Origin: an uncultured Candidatus Saccharibacteria bacterium
Lineage (GTDB): Bacteria > Patescibacteriota > Saccharimonadia > Saccharimonadales > Saccharimonadaceae
Direction of reading: 5' to 3'
DNA length: 6,700 nucleotides
Assembly (NCBI GenBank): GCA_934717805.1
Contig: CAKUZG010000023.1
Location: 1 to 6,700 of the forward strand
Position numbers and translations under genes: made by a program. Shown here in pieces: positions 1-5,982 of this stretch. Numbering within the stretch: the stretch's first letter is position 1; each line of letters begins with the position of its first letter. The notes below the pieces were generated by a model that saw only the letters and a program-made list of their open reading frames with translations, searched no databases and had not been told where the DNA came from.

Positions 1-69
1 ATGTATTCCATATCCCCATTTTAGCACCATAAAAAGCCTTTCGCAAGTACTTTTATTTAAAAATATAAT

Positions 70-99
70 TTGCCAATAATGGTTAAAATATGCTATAAT
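70..99 (+). promoter_or_regulatory. Promoter of the PEGA-domain gene
   Basis: A -35 box TTGCCA (70-75), an 18-nt spacer and a perfect -10 box TATAAT (94-99), preceded by TG one base upstream (91-92) as in extended -10 promoters. Transcription should begin near 106, only about 4 nt before the ATG at 110. There is no Shine-Dalgarno sequence between them, so the message is predicted to be leaderless or nearly so. Confidence 0.75.
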
Positions 100-109
100 T
101 ACGAATAGT

Positions 110-1564
110 ATGAAAATATCTCGAAGAAAAGAAAATACAATAGTTTTCTTTAAAAATTTTATAATGACAGCTACGGTTTTAGGTGTTGTTTCTGTTTTGA
201 TTTTCCTAACTCAAGGTTGGCGCCTTGACGAGAAATTTGAAGTTCAGAGAACTGGTTTAGTTCAGTTTAATTCATCAGTTTCGGATTCGATTTCAGAAAT
301 AGATAAGAAACGTTTACCGGAAGGTACACCAACAAAAATTTTAGCTGCACCAGGAAGGCATGAATTTTCAATTTGGAAAGAAGGTTATCGAACTTGGTGG
401 CGTCAAACAGAAGTTAGAGTTAGTGAAATTTTATGGTTAAACTATGCGCGTTTGATCCCTAAAAAGACAACAGAGAAAAGCTTTTTAAATATTCCAAATT
501 TAAAAAATGCTTTTGTAGCTCCTGATAAGAAAAAGATTTTTGCTATATCAGAAGATTCAAATAATGAAGCCGTATTTTGGTTGATTGATATTTCAGATCG
601 AGAGCCAAAAATATCAAAATTAAGCTTTAATTCAAGCATTTTTGAGCGAAATAGTCAAACTCCAGAAACATCTGGGAAAGATAACTTTTATAAGATTGTA
701 AATAACTTAAAAATTTCAAAAATCTCTAATGATAATAAAAAAGCTATTTTAAGTTTTAATAATGGCGGAAAACTTAACTGGTTGATTTTAAATTTCGAAA
801 ATCCTACAGAATCTATAAATTTGACTCAAAAGTTTCATCTTGATTTTTCGAAATTAACAGCTTCAAGCGATGATGCTAATAAGTTTGTTGGACTTTCTGG
901 GGCAGATTTGCGAGAAATAAATATCACAAATAATACCGTTTCGGCTGCAATTTTAAATAATATTGTTGATTTTGAAATTTACGATAAAGAAAATATTGCG
1001 TATATTCAAAAAAATATTAAAAATGGCGAATTCTCAGTTGGTGTAAGGCGTGGTGATAAAAACAATGAAACAACGAGTGGCTTAAAAACCCAACCAAAAA
1101 TTGCCATAGGCCGATATTATAGGGAGAGTTATCTTTATGTGGCTGAAGGTTCAAAAATTAACATCTATAAATCCGCAAGCTGGTCAGATGGTCTACAATT
1201 AATTAAGGTGTTAAATGTTGGTTTTATGCCAGATTACTTAAAACTTAATGGTGAATCAAGGATCTTAATCGCAAAGAAAGGTAACAGTGTTTATTCTTAC
1301 GATCTTGAAACTCGTAACAATTACACATATACTTCGGTTGATGGAGATGAAATTAAGTGGCTTGATGACTTTGTTTTAGGGGGATATTCTGAAGGTAAAT
1401 TAGTGATTTCAGATTTTGACAGTATGAATCGACAAGTTCTATCGAAAGGATTAGCAGATTTTCCGTTTACGATCTCTGCAAATAATAAATTTATCTATAC
1501 GTTTATAAAAAATGATAATGGTACATTTTCGATAAATCGAATGAATATGACAACAGAAGAGTAG
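110..1564 (+). CDS. Membrane-anchored PEGA-domain protein with beta-propeller-like C-terminal part
   Basis: A 484-residue protein of unknown exact role, predicted to sit in the membrane with most of its chain outside. The N-terminus is short and basic (KISRRK), followed by one hydrophobic segment at about residues 13-34, which acts as a signal anchor. Residues about 47-118 look like a PEGA domain: an opening GLVQF strand, TPTK at 73-76, APGRHEF at 80-86, and KEGYRTWW at 90-97 leading to LNYARLIP. PEGA domains are surface beta-sandwich modules. The rest (about 130-484) has repeated short strands with Asp/Asn-Lys turns, for example around 138-147, 207-216 and 455-465, which suggests a beta-propeller; this is inference. 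There is no LPXTG-type sorting signal, so it is not an obvious substrate of the nearby sortase. The ATG is fixed by the promoter directly upstream. It is transcribed alone and ends in its own terminator. Confidence 0.85.
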   Translation: MKISRRKENTIVFFKNFIMTATVLGVVSVLIFLTQGWRLDEKFEVQRTGLVQFNSSVSDSISEIDKKRLPEGTPTKILAAPGRHEFSIWKEGYRTWWRQTEVRVSEILWLNYARLIPKKTTEKSFLNIPNLKNAFVAPDKKKIFAISEDSNNEAVFWLIDISDREPKISKLSFNSSIFERNSQTPETSGKDNFYKIVNNLKISKISNDNKKAILSFNNGGKLNWLILNFENPTESINLTQKFHLDFSKLTASSDDANKFVGLSGADLREINITNNTVSAAILNNIVDFEIYDKENIAYIQKNIKNGEFSVGVRRGDKNNETTSGLKTQPKIAIGRYYRESYLYVAEGSKINIYKSASWSDGLQLIKVLNVGFMPDYLKLNGESRILIAKKGNSVYSYDLETRNNYTYTSVDGDEIKWLDDFVLGGYSEGKLVISDFDSMNRQVLSKGLADFPFTISANNKFIYTFIKNDNGTFSINRMNMTTEE

Positions 1565-1580
1565 CTTAGGCTACTCTTTT
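1557..1580 (+). terminator. Rho-independent terminator of the PEGA-domain gene
   Basis: A 9-bp perfect stem (1557-1565 with 1570-1578), loop TTAG, then a short T run to 1580. Weaker pairing can extend the stem outward by two pairs. The stop codon TAG (1562-1564) lies inside the left arm, so coding sequence and terminator overlap. On the opposite strand no T run follows, so it works in one direction only. Confidence 0.75.
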
Positions 1581-1591
1581 AAAATATCAAG

Positions 1592-1620
1592 AAATAAAAA
1601 ATAAACCTATTAAGGTTTAT
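1592..1620 (-). terminator. Rho-independent terminator downstream of tRNA-Gly
   Basis: A perfect 8-bp stem (1601-1608 with 1613-1620) with loop ATTA. Read on the minus strand it is followed by TTTTTATTT (1600-1592). It lies about 19 nt past the CCA end of tRNA-Gly and 12 nt from the terminator of the convergent PEGA gene. It should end both the tRNA transcript and any read-through from the peptidase gene. Confidence 0.65.
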
Positions 1621-1638
1621 AAAATAAAATCTATTATA

Positions 1639-1714
1639 TGGTGCGGGTTAGGAGACTCTAACTCCTGGCCTCTTCCATGGCAAGGAAGCGCTCTAACAAC
1701 TGAGCTAAACCCGC
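1639..1714 (-). tRNA. tRNA-Gly (anticodon GCC), CCA encoded
   Basis: A full cloverleaf of 76 nt including an encoded CCA. The acceptor stem is GCGGGTT/AACCCGC with discriminator A, the D-stem GCTC/GAGC, the anticodon stem CTTCC/GGAAG and the T-stem AGGAG/CTCCT. The anticodon loop TTGCCAT gives anticodon GCC, which reads GGC and GGU glycine codons. The elbow is unusual. The D-loop is AGTTGTTA instead of the common AGTTGGTA, and the T-loop is TTAGAGT instead of TTCGAGT, so the usual G19-C56 pair becomes U19-A56 while G18 and U55 are kept. Confidence 0.93.
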
Positions 1715-1724
1715 GTATGTTAAT

Positions 1725-1753
1725 ATTTTAGCAAAAAATATTAACTAAGTCAA
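1725..1753 (-). promoter_or_regulatory. Promoter of tRNA-Gly
   Basis: On the minus strand there is a -35 box TTGACT (1753-1748), a 17-nt spacer and a -10 box TAAAAT (1730-1725) with an upstream TG (extended -10). The start is predicted near 1718, leaving only about 4 nt of 5' leader for RNase P to remove. A perfect 11-bp inverted repeat (1719-1729 and 1735-1745, 5-nt loop) covers the -10 box and most of the spacer. Confidence 0.7.
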
Positions 1754-1762
1754 GGATTTTAA

Positions 1763-2908
1763 TTAAAATTCTTTCAGAAAATCTACTATTTCCATTTTAT
1801 ATTTTAAAAGTTTTTCTTTATAAATAAACTCATTTTGATGGTGTGCTTCACTCCATTCGCCGGGCCCAAAAACAACTACTTGGGCATTTTTAAGACCATT
1901 AACAAACTCTCCTTGATCTGTTGCACCTGGACTAACCATAATCGATGAGTTTGTCAAACCTGTAGATTTCGATATATTCTTAATAACTGTTGAATCTTTT
2001 GAGACAAGGGTTGATGGCACGGGTTCGCTGTGATACTCCCAGGAAAATTCATACTTCTCAGATAGAAGATTGAAAGCGTTTTCGAAGTCTGCATCAAGCT
2101 CTGGAGTTGTTCGTATATCTATAACTATTTCAGCAGAGGTTGCTGTTTTATTTGGGCTATGTTTGTCTCCAGCGCTCAAGGAAGTTGGGACTAAGCTAGG
2201 GTTCCCTAAATAAATATTTGAATATTTACTACCCCAGCTGTTAAAAATAGCGTCGATATTTAATAAGAAATTTGAAGCTTTCGAAAGTGCAGATTTCTGG
2301 TAATTTTCTTGCTGTGAAGCATGTCCGCTTTCTCCAGCAAATTTTAAAGTTAGAAACCTGTTTCCGCGATGGCCGATTTCGATATTTTTATTGTTTGTTG
2401 GTTCGGCGATAATTCCAAAAACTTCTTTGTAATTAAAATTAGCTTGTTGATTTAACCATTTTACAAAATTACGGCTTCCGCGACCATCGATTTCTTCATT
2501 CGAAACCGCAACAAGCCAGAGATCGAAACTACTCTTAAAATTTCCTTCTTCAATAAAATCTAATGCTGCAGTAAATTGAGCGGCCAAACCACCTTTCATA
2601 TCGCTTGCACCAACCCCAATAATTTTTTCGCTCGTTTCGATTGCTTGCCAAGGTGATTTATTCCAAGCATTTAAATCTCCGGCAGAAACAGTGTCGATAT
2701 GACCAGTTAAAATAATTGCTCGATTATTTTTTGAATCTTGATCTTTCGAGTTTTGAATCTTAAAAAGGCCTGCCGCAAAATCTTCATTTTGCCAAACTTT
2801 TGCTGATTTTTTTTGCAAGAAATCGGCGATAAACTCTAGAATTTTAGTTTCATTGCCCGAAACGCTTTCTATCTCGATTAGTTTTTTTGTTAATTCAATT
2901 TCATTCAT
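1763..2908 (-). CDS. M20-family metallopeptidase / deacylase (DapE/ArgE-like)
   Basis: A 381-residue zinc-dependent hydrolase of the M20 (DapE/ArgE/CPG2/PepT) family, of normal length. The catalytic set is complete. Metal ligands are expected at H70 (in GHIDTV, with D72), bridging D103 (in ASDMKGG), E139, E169 (in AEPT) and H356 (in AHHQNE). E138 is the likely general base (NEE, 137-139). The lid/dimerisation domain lies at about 175-290 with the usual GHRG (179-182) and GHAS (195-198). It has no signal peptide and should be cytoplasmic. These enzymes cut N-acyl groups or dipeptides; the sequence does not decide between succinyl-diaminopimelate desuccinylase, acetylornithine deacetylase and a dipeptidase. 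If this is a saccharibacterium, which lacks most amino-acid synthesis, peptide or amino-acid salvage is more likely (inference). It starts 1 nt after the lipid kinase stop, with GAGG about 9 nt upstream of its ATG, so translation is probably coupled. Confidence 0.9.
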   Translation of the reverse strand: MNEIELTKKLIEIESVSGNETKILEFIADFLQKKSAKVWQNEDFAAGLFKIQNSKDQDSKNNRAIILTGHIDTVSAGDLNAWNKSPWQAIETSEKIIGVGASDMKGGLAAQFTAALDFIEEGNFKSSFDLWLVAVSNEEIDGRGSRNFVKWLNQQANFNYKEVFGIIAEPTNNKNIEIGHRGNRFLTLKFAGESGHASQQENYQKSALSKASNFLLNIDAIFNSWGSKYSNIYLGNPSLVPTSLSAGDKHSPNKTATSAEIVIDIRTTPELDADFENAFNLLSEKYEFSWEYHSEPVPSTLVSKDSTVIKNISKSTGLTNSSIMVSPGATDQGEFVNGLKNAQVVVFGPGEWSEAHHQNEFIYKEKLLKYKMEIVDFLKEF

Positions 2909-2909
2909 T

Positions 2910-3854
2910 TTATAAAACCTCTATTATTTTTTTACTTAAAGTAGCTTCAATTGTTTTAACTTTTTTAATTTTACAAACTTCGCCCTCAATTTGAATTGTT
3001 ATATTTTGTGGATTTTGAAAAGTAATTTTAACAGATTTTTTACGAGTTAAAGGTATTTTACCCAAAATGCCTCGAAGTAAAAAAGGAGAATTTTGAACTA
3101 ACCTTGCCGAATTTAAAACTCCAAATCCAAAATTGTCAGCATCTGTTTTATTTATAGAACTACGCATAATTCGAGCCATTCGTGGGCCATTCATAAAAAC
3201 AATATCTGTTGGGTTTGGTGGAATTTTTTCAAATTTATCTGTATCGGCTTTAATTGTTGATATATTTAAAACATGATTTCGGCAATGTTTGAAATAAAAA
3301 CGAGTTGCAGCACTAAGCGAAAGAATTAAGCGCATGTTTCGATTGTGGATTTTTTTTAAAACTTTTCGAATTCTTCGACCTTCAAAAATTTCGGCCATTT
3401 CTGCCGTTAAACCAACCGTTGCATAAAGTGGCGCATACCTAAAAAAAGATCCGTTAATTTTTAACTCAATAGGGCGGATTTTAGCTTTAACTTCAAGTTT
3501 TTCGAAAGCTTTAATTGCGGCTTTTCCACTATTTTTTGAAAAACTGTGAGCGTAATCATTAAAATTACCAAAACCTGTGAATTTTATTTTCAAATTTTTC
3601 TTTCCTGAAAGTGCTGCAGCGTTAGCAGCAATATGGGCGGTTCCATCGCCGCCAGCAACAAGAATAATATCTCCATCTTTTAATCCCTTGGCCATTTCTT
3701 GCGCATTTTCCATCGGTGAAGTTGGTTGAATTTCGAAAGTTGTAAGTTGATTTTTTTCGAAATGAGAATCGTTTAGGAAGGGAAGGATTTTTTCTCGAAT
3801 CAATTCAAAACCACTCGAACGTGGATTGATAACGAGAATAAGATGTTTTTTCAT
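2910..3854 (-). CDS. Diacylglycerol kinase-family (YegS/LCB5-like) lipid kinase
   Basis: A 314-residue protein matching the DAGK catalytic fold in length and order. It opens with a beta strand and NPRSSG (10-15), then the nucleotide-binding GGDGT (68-72). Next is GFGNFNDYA (94-102), which corresponds to the family GTGNDFA motif but is more divergent than usual. Near the C-terminus the motif EGE (290-292) matches the conserved catalytic region. The family phosphorylates diacylglycerol or similar lipids on the inner face of the membrane using ATP. The true substrate here cannot be read from the sequence, and a role in lipid recycling or in making an envelope lipid are both possible. There is no signal peptide or membrane segment; the protein is very basic. 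It is first in a two-gene unit with the M20 peptidase (1-nt gap). Its ATG lies 7 nt past a strong -10 box without a Shine-Dalgarno, implying a leaderless message. Confidence 0.88.
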   Translation of the reverse strand: MKKHLILVINPRSSGFELIREKILPFLNDSHFEKNQLTTFEIQPTSPMENAQEMAKGLKDGDIILVAGGDGTAHIAANAAALSGKKNLKIKFTGFGNFNDYAHSFSKNSGKAAIKAFEKLEVKAKIRPIELKINGSFFRYAPLYATVGLTAEMAEIFEGRRIRKVLKKIHNRNMRLILSLSAATRFYFKHCRNHVLNISTIKADTDKFEKIPPNPTDIVFMNGPRMARIMRSSINKTDADNFGFGVLNSARLVQNSPFLLRGILGKIPLTRKKSVKITFQNPQNITIQIEGEVCKIKKVKTIEATLSKKIIEVL

Positions 3855-3861
3855 AAGTATT

Positions 3862-3890
3862 AGTATAACATATTTTTTAAGTTTTTACAA
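3862..3890 (-). promoter_or_regulatory. Leaderless promoter of the lipid kinase-peptidase operon
   Basis: On the minus strand there is a -35 box TTGTAA (3890-3885), a 17-nt spacer and a -10 box TATACT (3867-3862), with TG one base upstream (extended -10). Only 7 nt (3861-3855) separate the -10 box from the ATG at 3854, so transcription should start at or within 1-2 nt of the start codon. Confidence 0.72.
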
Positions 3891-3902
3891 CTAAAAAAAG
3901 GT

Positions 3903-3930
3903 AAAGAAAAAACGCCCAAAATTGAGCGTT
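3903..3930 (-). terminator. Rho-independent terminator of the 103-residue protein gene
   Basis: On the minus strand a 7-bp stem AACGCTC/GGGCGTT (one T-G pair) closes a 6-nt loop. It is followed by a T-rich run interrupted by one C (3910-3903). It lies 16 nt past the stop codon, just upstream of the kinase promoter, and so insulates that promoter from read-through. Confidence 0.75.
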
Positions 3931-3946
3931 AAAAAAAATTGAAACA

Positions 3947-4258
3947 CTAATCAGCTTCACCTACATATTCAACAAAGCTATTTTCAAAGTCTCTGTCATA
4001 TTGGCCAGAAACATAGATTCGATGTCCATCGTTGGACATCCAGCCACTAAACCTACATGAATCTTTTTCAAGTTCATCTATCTTCGTAGGTACAATAAAA
4101 CTGTCGTGAGATCCGTCTAGGAGGACCTTCACTACAAAGTATTCTCCGCTTTTATGCGAGCCGCGGGAAGTGCGGTGTTGGTTATTGTTCGCATTTCTAA
4201 CAAACGTAGAAAAGCTTTCACCAGAAATTATTTTAGTTTTAGATTGTTGTGTTTCCAT
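3947..4258 (-). CDS. Hypothetical 103-residue protein, function unknown
   Basis: A small soluble protein that I do not recognise. The reading frame is open back to 4303, but the correct start is the ATG at 4258. A perfect AGGAGG lies 6 nt ahead of it, and a promoter -10 box (4297-4292) sits between 4303 and 4258, so the longer start would not be transcribed. The protein has no signal peptide or membrane segment. Its first 35 or so residues are polar and probably flexible, rich in Ser, Thr, Asn and His. The rest (about 38-103) alternates hydrophobic and charged residues like a small beta-rich domain, with EYFVVKVLLDG near residues 38-48, one Trp, one Cys and an acidic end (EYVGEAD). Codon use differs by eye from its neighbours: more AAC, GGC, CTC, CGC and GAC, and higher GC. 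That fits an accessory or recently acquired gene. It is a single-gene unit with its own promoter and terminator. Confidence 0.7.
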   Translation of the reverse strand: METQQSKTKIISGESFSTFVRNANNNQHRTSRGSHKSGEYFVVKVLLDGSHDSFIVPTKIDELEKDSCRFSGWMSNDGHRIYVSGQYDRDFENSFVEYVGEAD

Positions 4259-4264
4259 AACGTG

Positions 4265-4270
4265 CCTCCT
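4265..4270 (-). promoter_or_regulatory. Perfect Shine-Dalgarno deciding the start of the 103-residue protein
   Basis: AGGAGG on the minus strand, 6 nt before the ATG at 4258. It is the strongest ribosome binding site in the window and contrasts with the leaderless kinase and PEGA genes. The predicted leader, from about 4285, is about 27 nt. Confidence 0.85.
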
Positions 4271-4291
4271 ATTATATATAAGAATACACAT

Positions 4292-4320
4292 ATTATAGCA
4301 CAAAAATAGAAATAAAGCAA
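4292..4320 (-). promoter_or_regulatory. Promoter of the 103-residue protein gene
   Basis: On the minus strand there is a -35 box TTGCTT (4320-4315), a 17-nt spacer and a perfect -10 box TATAAT (4297-4292) preceded by TGC (extended -10). The start is predicted near 4285. It begins only 20 nt past the sortase stop codon. I see no good terminator in between, so read-through from the sortase gene may add to expression. Confidence 0.75.
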
Positions 4321-4339
4321 GAGTAGCTAGGTATGACTA

Positions 4340-5785
4340 TTAATTCCACTTCCAGCTAAATAGTTTTTCGAAAAATGTTAGAGAATTTCGAGGGAGTGAG
4401 GTTTGGTTTGGATTTTGTGACTGATTCTCTTCTTTTGGTGCTGCTTCTGCTTTTGCTGGATCTGGAGAAACTTGCTCAGCAAATACAAGGAGGCGTTTTT
4501 CAGCAGTTCCAATCGGTACGCAGGTAATTAAAGTTAACATTGGCTTATCAGTTCCGGTTTGAACATGGTTAACTTGGCTTGGAAGTACAACTTCAGACCT
4601 TGTAACATTGTACGTATAACGAACTCCATTATAATTAGCATAAATGACATCGCCTTTTTGAAGTTTATCTAACTGGGCAAAGATAAATTTATAATCTCCA
4701 GTTTCGAAAAGATCGTTACTTGAGTGTCCGCTCAAAACTGTGTTTCCATTTTTACCAGGGACCGCATTCGCTCCAGGGATTGAAAAATGAGCAACACCTT
4801 TTGCCATCGCTTTAAGTTGAGATGCATTATCATTGCCAACTCCATAAATTACAGGAACATCAACATTGATTTTGGGGATTATTAGTTTAGGCTCTGGACT
4901 AACTGAGTTTGAGGCATTTGGGCTATAAATAACTTGAGCTGCATCAGAATTTCCAGGTGCAACATAAGCCTCAACAGATGCGAAAATTAAACGGTTATAT
5001 TGCAAGAACATGAACAATAATACCACAACAACTGCAGAGAAAATTGGCACAAAATGTCGTGATTTGCGAATTTTATCAGTCTGTTCACGAGCTTTTGCCG
5101 AAATATCCTTTTTTAATTTAGCTAAAGCACGTTCTTTCTTTTGACTTTCAGTTAATTCTTCGATAACCTCTGGCTGAATATTAGCAATTTTCTTTTTTTG
5201 TTGCTCTAAAGCTGCTGAATAATAATTCGCATAGTATTTTTGATAATAATTTTGCCAAGCTGCATGATAGCGTTTCCATTGCTCACTCATTTGCTGTTTT
5301 TGAGGGTCTTGATATGTATTTTGTGCGAGCTGTTGAGATTTATAAGCAGGCTTGTTAAAGTTATTGGTTTTTATAATATCTTGCTTGTTTTGAAGCGGCT
5401 GAATTATTTTTTGCCTTGATTTAAAATCTGCAGTTTCTTGCCCGACGCCAGAGTTAAAATCTGCTTTTGGTTTCGGCTGAAGCGGTTGAGAAACTTCGGA
5501 AATCGATTTTTTTATCAAATTTTCTCGTTGGCTTTCGATATTTTCTGTATTTTTTTGAGACTTTAAATAATCCGCAAGATTTATTTTTGCAGGTGTTTGA
5601 TTTTCTTTCTGACTTTGGATCTCAGCTTGCTGTTCGGTGCTTACTTTTTTATAAATTTGTTCAACTTTTTGCCTTCGAAAATCAATTGCAGCACGATTTT
5701 GACCCTCGAGAAGGGAGCTTTGTGTTTTTCGCTCAGGAATTTTTAAACCGTTATCCTGAATTTTTTTATTATTATTATCATCCAT
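4340..5785 (-). CDS. Sortase (transpeptidase) with long Gln/Tyr-rich cytoplasmic N-terminal arm
   Basis: A 481-residue protein with a sortase domain at about residues 294-439. The catalytic set is complete: H354 (in LSGHSS), C422 (in TLITCVPIGT) and R431 (in EKRLLV). Sortases join surface proteins to the envelope through a sorting signal; the class (D/E-like by motif) is uncertain. A membrane segment at about 245-267 follows a basic stretch, placing residues 1-240 in the cytoplasm. That arm is rich in Gln, Lys and Asn and holds a Trp/Tyr cluster at about 170-193 (WKRYHAAW, then repeated YY). Most sortases have only a short tail there. The C-terminus adds a polar linker and an amphipathic end with Phe and Trp (FFEKLFSWKW). 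The frame is open to a TTG at 5818, but the -10 box directly follows that codon, so the ATG at 5785 is the start, with AAGGA 13 nt upstream. No sorting-signal substrate is encoded in the window. Confidence 0.88.
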   Translation of the reverse strand: MDDNNNKKIQDNGLKIPERKTQSSLLEGQNRAAIDFRRQKVEQIYKKVSTEQQAEIQSQKENQTPAKINLADYLKSQKNTENIESQRENLIKKSISEVSQPLQPKPKADFNSGVGQETADFKSRQKIIQPLQNKQDIIKTNNFNKPAYKSQQLAQNTYQDPQKQQMSEQWKRYHAAWQNYYQKYYANYYSAALEQQKKKIANIQPEVIEELTESQKKERALAKLKKDISAKAREQTDKIRKSRHFVPIFSAVVVVLLFMFLQYNRLIFASVEAYVAPGNSDAAQVIYSPNASNSVSPEPKLIIPKINVDVPVIYGVGNDNASQLKAMAKGVAHFSIPGANAVPGKNGNTVLSGHSSNDLFETGDYKFIFAQLDKLQKGDVIYANYNGVRYTYNVTRSEVVLPSQVNHVQTGTDKPMLTLITCVPIGTAEKRLLVFAEQVSPDPAKAEAAPKEENQSQNPNQTSLPRNSLTFFEKLFSWKWN

Positions 5786-5790
5786 TTCTA

Positions 5791-5819
5791 TTGCTTTTTC
5801 CTTATTCTTAGTATACAAT
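5791..5819 (+). promoter_or_regulatory. Possible promoter of tRNA-Leu
   Basis: TTGCTT (5791-5796), a 17-nt spacer and TACAAT (5814-5819) form a fair sigma-70-type match on the plus strand, predicting a start near 5826 and about 47 nt of leader before the tRNA. An alternative -10 (CATAAT, 5849-5854) is closer to the tRNA but has no good -35. The -35 lies within the predicted sortase leader, and the -10 shares bases with the sortase -10. Confidence 0.4.
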
Positions 5820-5838
5820 AGATATTAAGTTATGTAAA
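5810..5838 (-). promoter_or_regulatory. Promoter of the sortase gene
   Basis: On the minus strand there is a -35 box TTTACA (5838-5833), a 17-nt spacer and a -10 box TATACT (5815-5810). The start is predicted near 5803, giving a leader of about 18 nt that begins at the AAGGA sequence. It overlaps the proposed tRNA-Leu promoter on the other strand. Confidence 0.68.
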
Positions 5839-5872
5839 TAACCAAAAACATAATCATTAGTCGTGAATATCA

Positions 5873-5960
5873 GCCGCGATGGTGGAATTGGTAGACACGC
5901 TAGACTCAAAATCTGGTGAGCATTACGCTCGTGCCGGTTCAAGTCCGGCTCGCGGTACCA
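5873..5960 (+). tRNA. tRNA-Leu (anticodon CAA), CCA encoded
   Basis: An 88-nt class II tRNA with encoded CCA. The acceptor stem is GCCGCGA/TCGCGGT with a G1-U72 wobble and discriminator A. The anticodon stem is CTAGA/TCTGG with loop CTCAAAA, giving anticodon CAA, which reads UUG. A long variable arm (GAGC/GCTC stem) follows, as expected for leucine. The T-arm is GCCGG/CCGGC with a standard TTCAAGT loop. The D-loop keeps G18 G19, so its elbow is normal, unlike the tRNA-Gly in this window. Confidence 0.95.
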
Positions 5961-5982
5961 AAATTGACTATATGATTTTATT

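Noticed and set aside
1..30. Possible start of a minus-strand gene (ATG at 30, ten open codons to the window edge) with AAAGG upstream.
   Set aside because: Only ten codons are visible and I found no convincing promoter facing left; the same bases also read as the end of a plus-strand frame (TAG at 22-24). Not decidable here.
34..60. Weak hairpin followed by a T-rich run on the plus strand, possibly a terminator of a gene to the left.
   Set aside because: The stem is short and interrupted, and no upstream gene is visible.
64..69. A second TATAAT ahead of the PEGA gene.
   Set aside because: No -35-like hexamer lies 16-18 nt upstream; the promoter at 70-99 is much better.
442..639. 65-codon frame on the minus strand.
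   Set aside because: It lies wholly inside the PEGA-protein gene and has no initiation signals.
1756..1769. 14-nt palindrome ATTTTAATTAAAAT over the peptidase stop codon.
   Set aside because: It is pure A/T in AT-rich DNA, without a loop or T run; chance is likely.
4259..4303. Fifteen-codon N-terminal extension of the 103-residue protein.
   Set aside because: It contains the promoter -10 box, and the perfect Shine-Dalgarno points to the ATG at 4258.
1559..4328. The shared 8-mer GAGTAGCT at 1559 and 4321.
   Set aside because: Too short to be a meaningful repeat; the surrounding sequence does not match.
5467..5811. 114-codon plus-strand frame.
   Set aside because: It is antisense to the sortase's low-complexity arm, with Phe/Leu-rich composition typical of the reverse strand of Lys/Gln codons.
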